NCBI GenBank assembly: GCA_041725955.1
Contig: JBGRQE010000008.1
Coordinates: 22,163-86,162, forward strand
DNA length: 64,000 nucleotides
Direction: 5' to 3'
From: JBGRPZ01 sp041725955
Lineage (GTDB): Bacteria > Bacteroidota > Bacteroidia > Bacteroidales > JBGRPZ01
Part shown: positions 17,082 through 25,111 of the stretch, in pieces
Layout: the number at the start of each line of letters is the position of its first letter
Position numbering within the stretch: the stretch's first letter is position 1
Program-made: the position numbers and the translations under genes
The notes under the pieces: generated by a model
Database searches by the model: none
What the model saw: only the letters and a program-made list of their open reading frames with translations
Told to the model about the DNA's origin: nothing

Positions 17082-17726
17082 ATGAAATCATCGCAAATAT
17101 CCAATATTGTTCTTGCTTTGGCTGTTTTGGTTTTAGCTGTGCAACTGGGAATGCGCAAGCTAAACAACAAACCTCAAGAAGTAAAAATCGTAAAGGAAAA
17201 AGAAATGACTAACAACACTCTCGATATTATTCACAAGAGAAAAAGCGTTCGCAACTTTAGCAATCAGAAGGTGAGTAAAGAACAACTCGAAACCATTATA
17301 AAAGCCGGAATGGCTGCTCCCACAGCAGTAAATATGCAACCATGGGCATTTATTGCAATCGACGACAGAGCTATGCTCGACAAACTTTCGGAAGGCTTGC
17401 CTTATGCCAAAATGCTAAGTACGGCTCAAGCTGCTATTGTTGTATGCGGCGATTTGAACAAGGCTTACGAACCACGTCCAGAATATTGGATTCAGGATTG
17501 CTCTGCGGCAACCGAAAACATATTGCTCGCTACCGAGGCTTTGGGCTTAGGTGCTGTTTGGACTGCCGTTTATCCGGAAGAAGACAGAATGGCTTTTGTG
17601 AAAAAAGAATTGAACCTTCCTGATCATATTATCGCACTTAATGTTATTCCATTGGGACACCCTACAGGAAAAGATCATCCAAAAGACAAGTGGAAGCCTG
17701 AAAATCTTCACTGGGGGAAATGGTAG
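17082..17726 (+). CDS. Membrane-anchored nitroreductase-family flavoenzyme
   Basis: A 214-residue protein. Residues 5-24 form an N-terminal membrane anchor or uncleaved signal, unusual for this mostly cytoplasmic family. The nitroreductase fold covers residues ~45-214: IHKRKSVRNF binds FMN phosphate, AAPTAVNMQPWAF is the family signature, and ALGLGAVWTAVYP and NVIPLGHPTG form the second FMN face. It starts 21 bp after the FMN/4Fe-4S membrane protein, so the pair may form a small electron-transfer chain with the reductase outside the membrane. The substrate is unknown. Confidence 0.85.
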   Translation: MKSSQISNIVLALAVLVLAVQLGMRKLNNKPQEVKIVKEKEMTNNTLDIIHKRKSVRNFSNQKVSKEQLETIIKAGMAAPTAVNMQPWAFIAIDDRAMLDKLSEGLPYAKMLSTAQAAIVVCGDLNKAYEPRPEYWIQDCSAATENILLATEALGLGAVWTAVYPEEDRMAFVKKELNLPDHIIALNVIPLGHPTGKDHPKDKWKPENLHWGKW

Positions 17727-17772
17727 AGTCGACATAAGGAAATAGAGAAATGATCGTACCCATTGCTTTACA

Positions 17773-17933
17773 TTGACAATACAACGACTATCTTCGGGGC
17801 ATGCTACTGTGTAGCACGGCGAATGCTACACAGTGGCATGGTGAATGCTACACAGTAGCATAAGCCTGCCCACACAGTAGCATTCGGTATGCCACACAGT
17901 GGCATGGGCAAAGGATAGTAGTCGTATTGTCAA
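17773..17933. repeat. Repeat element: five 22-bp-spaced palindromes between inverted ends
   Basis: Five copies of a 17-bp palindrome ATGCTAC-ACA-GTAGCAT start at 17801, 17823, 17845, 17867 and 17889, exactly 22 bp apart with variable 5-bp spacers. Copy 5 reads ATGCCAC-ACA-GTGGCAT, so both arms changed together. The array is flanked by ~20-bp inverted arms TTGACAATACAACGACTATC (17773-17792) and GATAGTAGTCGTATTGTCAA (17914-17933), 18 of 20 matching. There is no open reading frame. This is the only content of the 404-bp gap apart from the promoter of the next gene. Confidence 0.85.
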
Positions 17934-18062
17934 AACGTAGTAGTCGAATGGTTATATTACCACTACAAGCCCAGCAAACTTTAATCTTTACTCCAACCCT
18001 ATAAGTGCAAAACACAGCCTTAAATAAATATTGTTTATTTAAATTTTATCCTTGCTTATATA

Positions 18063-18070
18063 TATATTTG
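18063..18070 (+). promoter_or_regulatory. Possible -7 box for the lipoprotein gene
   Basis: TATATTTG matches TAnnTTTG about 60 bp upstream of the ATG at 18131. No convincing -33 TTG is seen at the right distance, so this is tentative. Confidence 0.3.
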
Positions 18071-18130
18071 CTAATCGTATTTTTTAACCTATAGGCCGCT
18101 CCGATAGCTGTCTTCTAAAATGTTTTAATT

Positions 18131-18868
18131 ATGAAAAAGTTTTTCTTGTTTCTTGTCATAATAGCGACAATAGGAACGAGCCATTTTGTTTTTGGCTGTA
18201 AAAAAGAAAACAAGAATGAGGATACTGTTTTTTCTAATAGAAAAAATAGCAACAAATCAGCAGTCTTAATTTCTGATATGTTTAATCATTATAATATAAA
18301 GATGAAAATAACAGATCAGAAAGGAGTGGTTAGAGACTTTTTTACTAACAAACAAGGATACATATTCTCTACCCACTATTTTCCAACAGGAGTTGTTAGT
18401 AATGTAGAAACAGTGCTTCCTAGTATGAAAAACATTAATGATGTGCTTGATATAAAAGGGAAAAAGTATATTAAGAACGGGGATAAGTTGTTATATTTTG
18501 ACCCAAAATTATCTCAAGAGCCTTTTGAAATAGGGTTTGAATCTTCTGATAGTGGCGAATTAATACTTCGTGCTTTAAATTTTGGAGGAGGGGAATGTTC
18601 TATGACCATATCTTCAAAAAAAGGAAATAGCTATCAAGAATTTATAAGCCTATTTAATGATATTGAAGACGGCGAAGATGTATGCAAAAAAGATGATGAT
18701 GATGATTCTAATTGGAAGGACTTAACAAAAATCACAGTAGAAACTCTTGGCGATTGGTTTTTAAGAAGAGCACGTAAAATCGATGGAGATAATTTCATTA
18801 AAAGATGCTTTGAAAGTGGAGGAAAACCATACGTTAATTATCAAGATTGTATCTTTGATTGTAGATAA
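18131..18868 (+). CDS. Small cysteine-containing lipoprotein, unknown function
   Basis: A 245-residue protein that I do not recognise. The N-terminus is a lipoprotein-type signal with FVFGC and Cys23 as the likely lipid-bearing residue, followed by a Lys/Asn/Glu-rich linker (KKENKNED). The mature part carries an acidic run (five Asp in KKDDDDDSNW) and six further cysteines, two of them in the last five residues (DCIFDCR). This suggests disulfides outside the cytoplasm. It stands alone, with a strong terminator 22 bp after the stop. No function is assigned. Confidence 0.65.
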   Translation: MKKFFLFLVIIATIGTSHFVFGCKKENKNEDTVFSNRKNSNKSAVLISDMFNHYNIKMKITDQKGVVRDFFTNKQGYIFSTHYFPTGVVSNVETVLPSMKNINDVLDIKGKKYIKNGDKLLYFDPKLSQEPFEIGFESSDSGELILRALNFGGGECSMTISSKKGNSYQEFISLFNDIEDGEDVCKKDDDDDSNWKDLTKITVETLGDWFLRRARKIDGDNFIKRCFESGGKPYVNYQDCIFDCR

Positions 18869-18889
18869 TCAAACCATTATAAAAAAAAA

Positions 18890-18925
18890 GACATGGGAAA
18901 ATCAAAACTTTCCCATGTCTTTTTT
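18890..18925. terminator. Bidirectional rho-independent terminator
   Basis: Perfect 11-bp stem GACATGGGAAA/TTTCCCATGTC (18890-18900/18909-18919) with an 8-nt loop. An A-run precedes and a T-run follows, so it serves the lipoprotein gene and probably also the minus-strand gene ending at 18997. Confidence 0.9.
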
Positions 18926-18996
18926 ACAATGCATTATTTGCATATAAGAAAATAAATAAAGTTGTATTCTTTATATTTGCTTAAGCAAACAACTCG

Positions 18997-21219
18997 TTAG
19001 AAACGAGCATCATTCATAGCAACTTCATTAACATTGCGAATTAGCAATTGGTAATCTTTGTTATACTTAATAAGAATACCAACAACACTACCACTTTTAT
19101 TTGGAATCAAATTGTTCTTATATTTAGCAAAGCTACTGGTTCTTACCACTAGTTTTGTACCATCTTTAGCCACAAGATTTCTGTTGGTTCCATAACCATC
19201 TGCACTGTCATAGTATGCTTTCCCAACTTCGGCATCAACAAACTGAACTTCATTGATTTTAACTAAAGATCCAACCTCAACATCAGTAAGACCAGCCAAA
19301 GTAACAACTTTTGCAGTTAAAGGACTTCCTCCAGAAACTTTTTTGATTGTAGCAGCAATATCACCTTCGGCAATACCACCTAATTTAGTTTTACCAGTTT
19401 TGCTATCAACAAAAGGAACACCTAATTTAATTTCGCCATACTTATCTAAAGAAAGATCTTTAACCTTAATCTGAATCTTTGTTCCTACAGGATAATCAAG
19501 GTTCAACTTCTTCTTGTTGATCTTAACACAAACACCACCAGTTGCATCTTCAACGTAGATAGCTTTGTATAGGTTTCCGTTAGAATCATCAGCAGTAACA
19601 ACACCTTCGATAGTTTTATCTTCGGTAATTTTGAATATACCACTACCTGCATACATTGCCTTTAAAGCAGAAATAGTTAAATCGGCACCAGGAGTTGGGT
19701 TTCCTCCACCACCGCTATTCACAGTAAAGCGAGGGCTATTCATTGATACTTCATTAATATCACGAATAAGCATTTGGTAAGTAGTATTAAACTTATAGAA
19801 GATACCAGTAATAGTACCACTACCATTAGGAGTATTCTGAGCTTTAAAATCAGCAAAAGAACTGGTTCTTACAATTAACTTATTTCCATTTTTATCAGTA
19901 AGAGTACGGTTGGTATTTTGTCCACCAGTAACATAAGTCTGGTTGGCATCCCCATCAATAAACTGAACATTAGAAAGAGTAACTAAAGAACCCACCATAT
20001 TATCATTCAAGTTATCTAAAGAAAGAGCTTGTGGGCTTAATGCTGAACCACCAGGTATTACAGAAATATGAATATTGATATCACCTTCGGCAATACCACC
20101 CAATCTTTTCTGACCAGTTTTGCTATCAGTAAAAGGCACTCCCAACTTATACTCACCATACTTATCTACATATAAACTCTGAAGGTTTACACGTAGTTTG
20201 GTTCCTACAGGATAATCAGAATCTAATCCTTTCTTATTGATATTTAACAGAATTCCGCCTGTATTATCCTGAACATAAATCTTCTTATAAAGGTTACCGT
20301 TCATGTCTGTAGCAGTAACAGTAGCTTCAATAATCTTTTCTTCAGTAATTTCGGTCATTGAAGAACCACCATACAAAGCCTTAATATCAGCAATAGTAGC
20401 ATTTGCAGTTCCTATATCCTTACCTTTAAAACGGTCGTTATCCATTTTGATCAATTTACTATCAGAAATAGCCAATTGAAGAATAGTACCATAACTACTT
20501 AAGATACCAACAACAGAACCACTTCCCTGAGGAACTTTATTTCCTGCAAAGTTTGCATAACCACTAGTACGAACAATAATACCAGAGTTTGAAGGATCTA
20601 GAAGATTGATATTCTGATCTTCTTTAGCAATAGCATTAGCCCAAGTTTTATTTAAATCAGCTTCAGCAACTTGTACTTTATTGAATTTCACAAGCAAACC
20701 AACATGCTTAGAAATATCAACCTTACTAATTTCATTAAAATCAACAGGTTTAACCTCAACACCTACTGCTTGCTTAAATACATTTTTATCTAATTCAAGA
20801 GTCTCAATGCTGTAACCGTATTTTTCAGAATCACTAATAACAGTAAGACCTTTTAGTGCAATACGAACAGAATCGCCAGCAGAAAGAGCAATACCGCTAC
20901 CATATTTCATGGTCAATGCAATACCACTTCCTGCAGATTGAATATATGCTTTTTTATAAAAGTTACCTTCAGTTTCAGATGTAGAAATAACCCCATACAT
21001 AGACTTATCCTCAGTAAAGGTATACATCTTCTTGTCTGGAGTTTGATCGGTTGCAGTACCTTTTGAATCTACAAGATCTTTTACTCCTTGAACAGTTAAC
21101 ACACTACCTTCAGGAACATTTGGAAGTTGAGGAAGGTCAAAATCTTTTTTTACGCAAGTCTGTATACCCAATGCAATTGCAAGCATACAGATAAAACTTA
21201 AATATATTTTCTTATTCAT
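18997..21219 (-). CDS. Lipoprotein with three DUF5689 repeats
   Basis: A 740-residue protein. Signal peptide II with Cys22 (GIQTC) is followed by three tandem copies of the DUF5689 domain, roughly residues 37-265, 285-500 and 515-740. Each copy shows GNLYKxIYVxDxTGG, LGGIAEGDI and VRTSSFAxFK (first copy VRTSGYANFA), ending in VVGIL/TGIF. The folds look like tandem OB-type beta-barrels. It is encoded 25 bp after the TonB-dependent receptor and reads in the same direction, so it is likely a surface-exposed substrate-binding lipoprotein of that receptor. Together with the divergent secreted nuclease-fold enzyme it suggests capture of nucleic acids or phosphorylated molecules; that role is inferred. 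Confidence 0.85.
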   Translation of the reverse strand: MNKKIYLSFICMLAIALGIQTCVKKDFDLPQLPNVPEGSVLTVQGVKDLVDSKGTATDQTPDKKMYTFTEDKSMYGVISTSETEGNFYKKAYIQSAGSGIALTMKYGSGIALSAGDSVRIALKGLTVISDSEKYGYSIETLELDKNVFKQAVGVEVKPVDFNEISKVDISKHVGLLVKFNKVQVAEADLNKTWANAIAKEDQNINLLDPSNSGIIVRTSGYANFAGNKVPQGSGSVVGILSSYGTILQLAISDSKLIKMDNDRFKGKDIGTANATIADIKALYGGSSMTEITEEKIIEATVTATDMNGNLYKKIYVQDNTGGILLNINKKGLDSDYPVGTKLRVNLQSLYVDKYGEYKLGVPFTDSKTGQKRLGGIAEGDINIHISVIPGGSALSPQALSLDNLNDNMVGSLVTLSNVQFIDGDANQTYVTGGQNTNRTLTDKNGNKLIVRTSSFADFKAQNTPNGSGTITGIFYKFNTTYQMLIRDINEVSMNSPRFTVNSGGGGNPTPGADLTISALKAMYAGSGIFKITEDKTIEGVVTADDSNGNLYKAIYVEDATGGVCVKINKKKLNLDYPVGTKIQIKVKDLSLDKYGEIKLGVPFVDSKTGKTKLGGIAEGDIAATIKKVSGGSPLTAKVVTLAGLTDVEVGSLVKINEVQFVDAEVGKAYYDSADGYGTNRNLVAKDGTKLVVRTSSFAKYKNNLIPNKSGSVVGILIKYNKDYQLLIRNVNEVAMNDARF

Positions 21220-21244
21220 TGTTGTATTATTTTTGAATCCCTAA

Positions 21245-23812
21245 TTAAAAGCTGAAAGTCAAACTCACATAATAGCTACGTCCATACAAATAGAAATACT
21301 TGCTTGGGAAGCGATCAATATTTGATTTATCATAACGAAGTTGCTCAAAACCTCCAATAGCAAAATCCTTTACATCAAAAAGATTGTTTACATTGGCATT
21401 TAATCGGATATAATAATCATTTATCTTCCACGATTTACCAACAAACATATCAACAGTAAAGCCAGGATCTAACTCCTCGCGATCTGTAATCTTTTGCCAA
21501 AATGCAGGATTATCTTGCTGAGTATATCCGCTAAGAGCAGCAGCAGAACGACGATCAGGATTAAAATCGGTATAAATATCCCAGAACAGATTTGCATTTG
21601 CTCCTGCATACCAATAACGAGGTGAAGAATATTTTACTCCAATGCTTGCTGCGCTTTGAGGAAAACCACCTACTTTTTGTCCTTTTAGATATGAGTTATA
21701 GTGAAGTTGTCCTTTTTCATCAGTAAAAGAACCATAATCACTCTCAATAGGAGTACCATTATCATTGGCAACCAAAACATCGGTTTTAGAATCAAATCTA
21801 TAATCTCCTAAAGAAAGAACTCCAGTAACACTTACGGTTGGAATAACCTGAGCTTCCATACCCAATTCCACACCCATATTAACCTTATCAACACCAGTCA
21901 TTATATAATTTGTATAAGAACTCACGTCCTCATTATAAAAACTACGTTGCCATGTTTGATCCATAAACTTTGTATAATATACACTAGCTCTGGATTTAAA
22001 ATATGGAGTGCGGATTATATAATTGAAATCTCCAGATAGAATTTTCTCTGAATCTAAATTTTGAACTACATCATTACGAGTTCTTGGAGATATAAATGCC
22101 GATCTAAACACAGGAGCTTTACTCATATACAAAGCATTTACAGTTAGTAGATGACGACCACTTAACTTATAAACCACCCCTGCTTTGGTTCCGAAGTCGA
22201 CAAAGTTTTCCTTATCAGAATCTCCCAATGAGTTATTTGGATGTTTACCATTTTGCATATGACCGGTTCTCCACATAGAAGTATAGGTAGCATTTGCACC
22301 CAAATAAAAATCGAATTTACTATATGTAAAGTCTGCCTGACCAAAAACATCAAACTGATTTACATTAGCAGTATAATCATAACCAAATTTGTCGCCTTCT
22401 CTAACTACATGATTTGGTTTACGAATATCTGAATAAGATTGTGATGCATCTTGGAAATCTCTTTCTGCAAATTTATCAACATCCATAAAGAAATCACCAC
22501 CCAATAAATCATCAACTAACTTATATCTTCTTTCCTTGTATAAGGATCCGTTTACACCAAAAGTAAGCTTAACATGGTCGTTAATTGCTGAATTCAAGAA
22601 AGAAGAGAAACTCCAACGGTTTCTTTCAGCTACTCTATTTTCAACTATATAATTTGAACGATTGCCATAGATTGTATTTCCCTCAATACCTTCGGCATTC
22701 TCCAATTTATACATATTACCACGGTTGATATTAATCATTGCATCCCAATCAAGCTGACGTCCTTCTTTGGTCGACCACAAACCAAGAGCTTTCTGATATT
22801 CATCCATTTTGTTTGAATTCGAGAAATAGCTTGGTAACTTTTTATAGTAATCAGGACGAGGATCTACATATCCATGCCAGTTAAGAGCAGTTGAGTTGTA
22901 GTGTCCAAAAGAATATGCAAGAGAGGTTGTCAATTTTGTATTCTCAGAAAACTTCAAATAGTCACTAAGAATAATCATTGGTTGATTGGCATCAGATACC
23001 CTAGCATTTCTTTTCTCACCATTTTGATAACCCCAATTTGGATTATAATAATTGGTGCCAGCCAAATCATAAGCTTCTTGAGTAGATACTCCAGATTTTC
23101 CACGTTTACTTGGCGAACCGAAGCTAATCAAAGAAACACTATGATTATCACTAAACTTCTTTTCGATACCTAAGAAGTAAGAATATGCATCATAAAAAGT
23201 TCCTTCAACATAACCTTCATTAGCCCATCTTCTTGAACCAGAAACAGTAAATGCCCAACCATTCTTTGTAAGTCCTGAAGAATAGGTACCCATAAGACGG
23301 CTACGATAACTACCATTTAACTGAGAATAGGTAAAACGAAATCCCGGACGCATTGAACTTGGTCGTGCATCAAGATTTACAGTTTGACCAATTCCACCAA
23401 AATTAAATTGGTTGCTACTAATACCATTACTTTCTACTTTATTTCGGGTAACATCATTTAAACCACCCCAAACACTCCAGTAAGGACGTCCAGAAATTGG
23501 ATCATTTGCAATGATATTATTAAAAAGAACAGTATTATACTCAGAATCATACCCTCTTAAACGAAAACGAGTTCTCCCAAAATTATATCCCGCAGTATTT
23601 ACAACTACATCTCTGGAAGCACTTAGTAAACCACTAATATCTCCAGATTGAGAATCTTCATTATCCAGCTCCGCATCATTAATATCAATTACCGGAAAAT
23701 TGGGATCTTTATCACGAATACTTTTCCCCCTTAAAGAAGTTGTGTCCGTTTGAGCCCTTAATCCAATAAATAATGCTGAGAAAACCAACAACAGTAAGTA
23801 CTTTTTCCTCAT
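21245..23812 (-). CDS. TonB-dependent outer-membrane receptor
   Basis: An 855-residue protein with a signal peptide (1-20, ending LRAQ). The plug domain covers ~residues 45-160 (DISGLLSASRDVVVNTAGYN, RFRLRGYDSEYNTVLFNNI) and a 22-strand-type barrel runs to the C-terminal Phe (SLTFSF). The carboxypeptidase-like N-terminal domain of SusC-type receptors is absent, so this is the shorter receptor type. It imports a bulky substrate using TonB energy. It is first in an operon with the DUF5689 lipoprotein and divergent from the endonuclease/phosphatase-fold gene at 23987. The substrate is unknown; nucleic acid or its fragments fit the neighbours. Confidence 0.92.
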   Translation of the reverse strand: MRKKYLLLLVFSALFIGLRAQTDTTSLRGKSIRDKDPNFPVIDINDAELDNEDSQSGDISGLLSASRDVVVNTAGYNFGRTRFRLRGYDSEYNTVLFNNIIANDPISGRPYWSVWGGLNDVTRNKVESNGISSNQFNFGGIGQTVNLDARPSSMRPGFRFTYSQLNGSYRSRLMGTYSSGLTKNGWAFTVSGSRRWANEGYVEGTFYDAYSYFLGIEKKFSDNHSVSLISFGSPSKRGKSGVSTQEAYDLAGTNYYNPNWGYQNGEKRNARVSDANQPMIILSDYLKFSENTKLTTSLAYSFGHYNSTALNWHGYVDPRPDYYKKLPSYFSNSNKMDEYQKALGLWSTKEGRQLDWDAMININRGNMYKLENAEGIEGNTIYGNRSNYIVENRVAERNRWSFSSFLNSAINDHVKLTFGVNGSLYKERRYKLVDDLLGGDFFMDVDKFAERDFQDASQSYSDIRKPNHVVREGDKFGYDYTANVNQFDVFGQADFTYSKFDFYLGANATYTSMWRTGHMQNGKHPNNSLGDSDKENFVDFGTKAGVVYKLSGRHLLTVNALYMSKAPVFRSAFISPRTRNDVVQNLDSEKILSGDFNYIIRTPYFKSRASVYYTKFMDQTWQRSFYNEDVSSYTNYIMTGVDKVNMGVELGMEAQVIPTVSVTGVLSLGDYRFDSKTDVLVANDNGTPIESDYGSFTDEKGQLHYNSYLKGQKVGGFPQSAASIGVKYSSPRYWYAGANANLFWDIYTDFNPDRRSAAALSGYTQQDNPAFWQKITDREELDPGFTVDMFVGKSWKINDYYIRLNANVNNLFDVKDFAIGGFEQLRYDKSNIDRFPSKYFYLYGRSYYVSLTFSF

Positions 23813-23986
23813 AACATTTTACTCTATAACTAATTTTAAATTAACCCTAATCTTTCAAAATCGGCCGCAAATTTAACCGAATAAAACTTTATTCAAAATG
23901 ATAATCCGTAAAATTTTAATCTATTTTGACCGTTGATAAAATGCTGTGTACTAGCAACGAAATCAAAATACTAAGATTGTTCAAAA

Positions 23987-25045
23987 ATGAAAAAAAGAGT
24001 ACTAGGGGTATTAAATGTGCTTTTGATAATGGGGATAATAGCCTGTAGCACAGGCTTAAAAGCACAAGGAAAGAAAGAATATCAGGTTGGTGTAGTGGGA
24101 TTCTATAATCTTGAAAATCTGTTTGATACAATCCACGATAAAGGAAAACGAGATCACGAATATCTTCCTGATGGAAGAAACAGGTGGAATACAGAAAAAT
24201 ATACCAAAAAACTAAAAAACATGTCGAAAGTTATCGCAAGACTTGCTACTGATGTAAGTCCTGATGGCTGCGCCGTGCTTGGTGTTTCAGAAATAGAAAA
24301 CAAAAGAGTTCTGGAAGATTTAGTTGCAACTCCAGAAATTCAGAAAAGAAATTATCAGATTGTTCAAGTTGAAGGTCCTGATGCCAGAGGTATTGATGTT
24401 GCTCTTCTATATAATCCTAAATATTTTACTGTAGAAAATGTAGTATCATACCCTTGCCGCATTCCAGAAAAAAACGACTTTAGAACTCGTGACCAGTTAT
24501 TGGTTTCTGGAAAATTCGGTGGAGAAGACATGCATTTTATTGTTCTTCACTGGCCTTCAAGACGTGGTGGAGAGAAAAGAAGCCGCCCTTTAAGAAATAG
24601 TGCTGCTGATGTTACCCGACACATTGTTGATTCACTTTACAATGCTGACAATAATGCAAAAGTAATTGTTATGGGTGACTTAAATGACGATCCTATAAAT
24701 CAAAGTTGTGTAGATCATCTAAAAGCAAAGGCTAATCCTAAAAAACTTAAAGATGGTGAGATGTATAACACCATATATAAGTATTTCAAAAAAGGAATTG
24801 GAACTTTAGCATATCGTGACAACTGGAATAACTTCGATCAGATTATTATTTCACAAGGACTATTGGGAAAAGATTACAGTTCTTTTAAATTCTATAAGAG
24901 TGTAATTTTCAACAAAAACTTCTTAAAGAATCAAGAAGGAAGATATAAAGGTTATCCAAAAAGAACTATGGTTGGAGGATCATGGCAAGGAGGATATAGT
25001 GATCATTTCCCTGTTTATACAGTATTGATCAAAGAAAAAAACTAA
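23987..25045 (+). CDS. Secreted endonuclease/exonuclease/phosphatase-family enzyme (lipoprotein)
   Basis: A 352-residue protein. Residues 1-20 form a lipoprotein signal with GIIAC (Cys20). The EEP catalytic core follows: FYNLENLFD, SEIEN (metal-binding Glu), the conserved His in VLHWPSRRGG, GDLNDDP (Asp/Asn pair) and the C-terminal SDHFPV Asp-His pair. All catalytic residues of the DNase I/exonuclease III fold are present. It lies 174 bp from the divergent TonB receptor start. I read it as an outer-membrane nuclease or phosphodiesterase feeding that receptor. A phosphatase acting on other phosphoesters is possible. Confidence 0.88.
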   Translation: MKKRVLGVLNVLLIMGIIACSTGLKAQGKKEYQVGVVGFYNLENLFDTIHDKGKRDHEYLPDGRNRWNTEKYTKKLKNMSKVIARLATDVSPDGCAVLGVSEIENKRVLEDLVATPEIQKRNYQIVQVEGPDARGIDVALLYNPKYFTVENVVSYPCRIPEKNDFRTRDQLLVSGKFGGEDMHFIVLHWPSRRGGEKRSRPLRNSAADVTRHIVDSLYNADNNAKVIVMGDLNDDPINQSCVDHLKAKANPKKLKDGEMYNTIYKYFKKGIGTLAYRDNWNNFDQIIISQGLLGKDYSSFKFYKSVIFNKNFLKNQEGRYKGYPKRTMVGGSWQGGYSDHFPVYTVLIKEKN

Positions 25046-25066
25046 GATAATGGTTATGTAAATTAA

Positions 25067-25103
25067 TGCGGCTGCTAATTATTCCGTTCACATTGCAGCC
25101 GCA
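25067..25103. terminator. Hairpin between convergent genes
   Basis: 9-bp GC-rich stem TGCGGCTGC/GCAGCCGCA with a 19-nt loop, with AAATT/AATTT flanks that could extend it. It lies between the stops at 25045 and 25112; there is only a short T-rich tail. Confidence 0.6.
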
Positions 25104-25111
25104 ATTTACTT

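Noticed and set aside
17801..17905. CRISPR array or tRNA-like cluster
   Set aside because: The spacers are only 5 bp and the units are palindromic; no cas genes and no cloverleaf.
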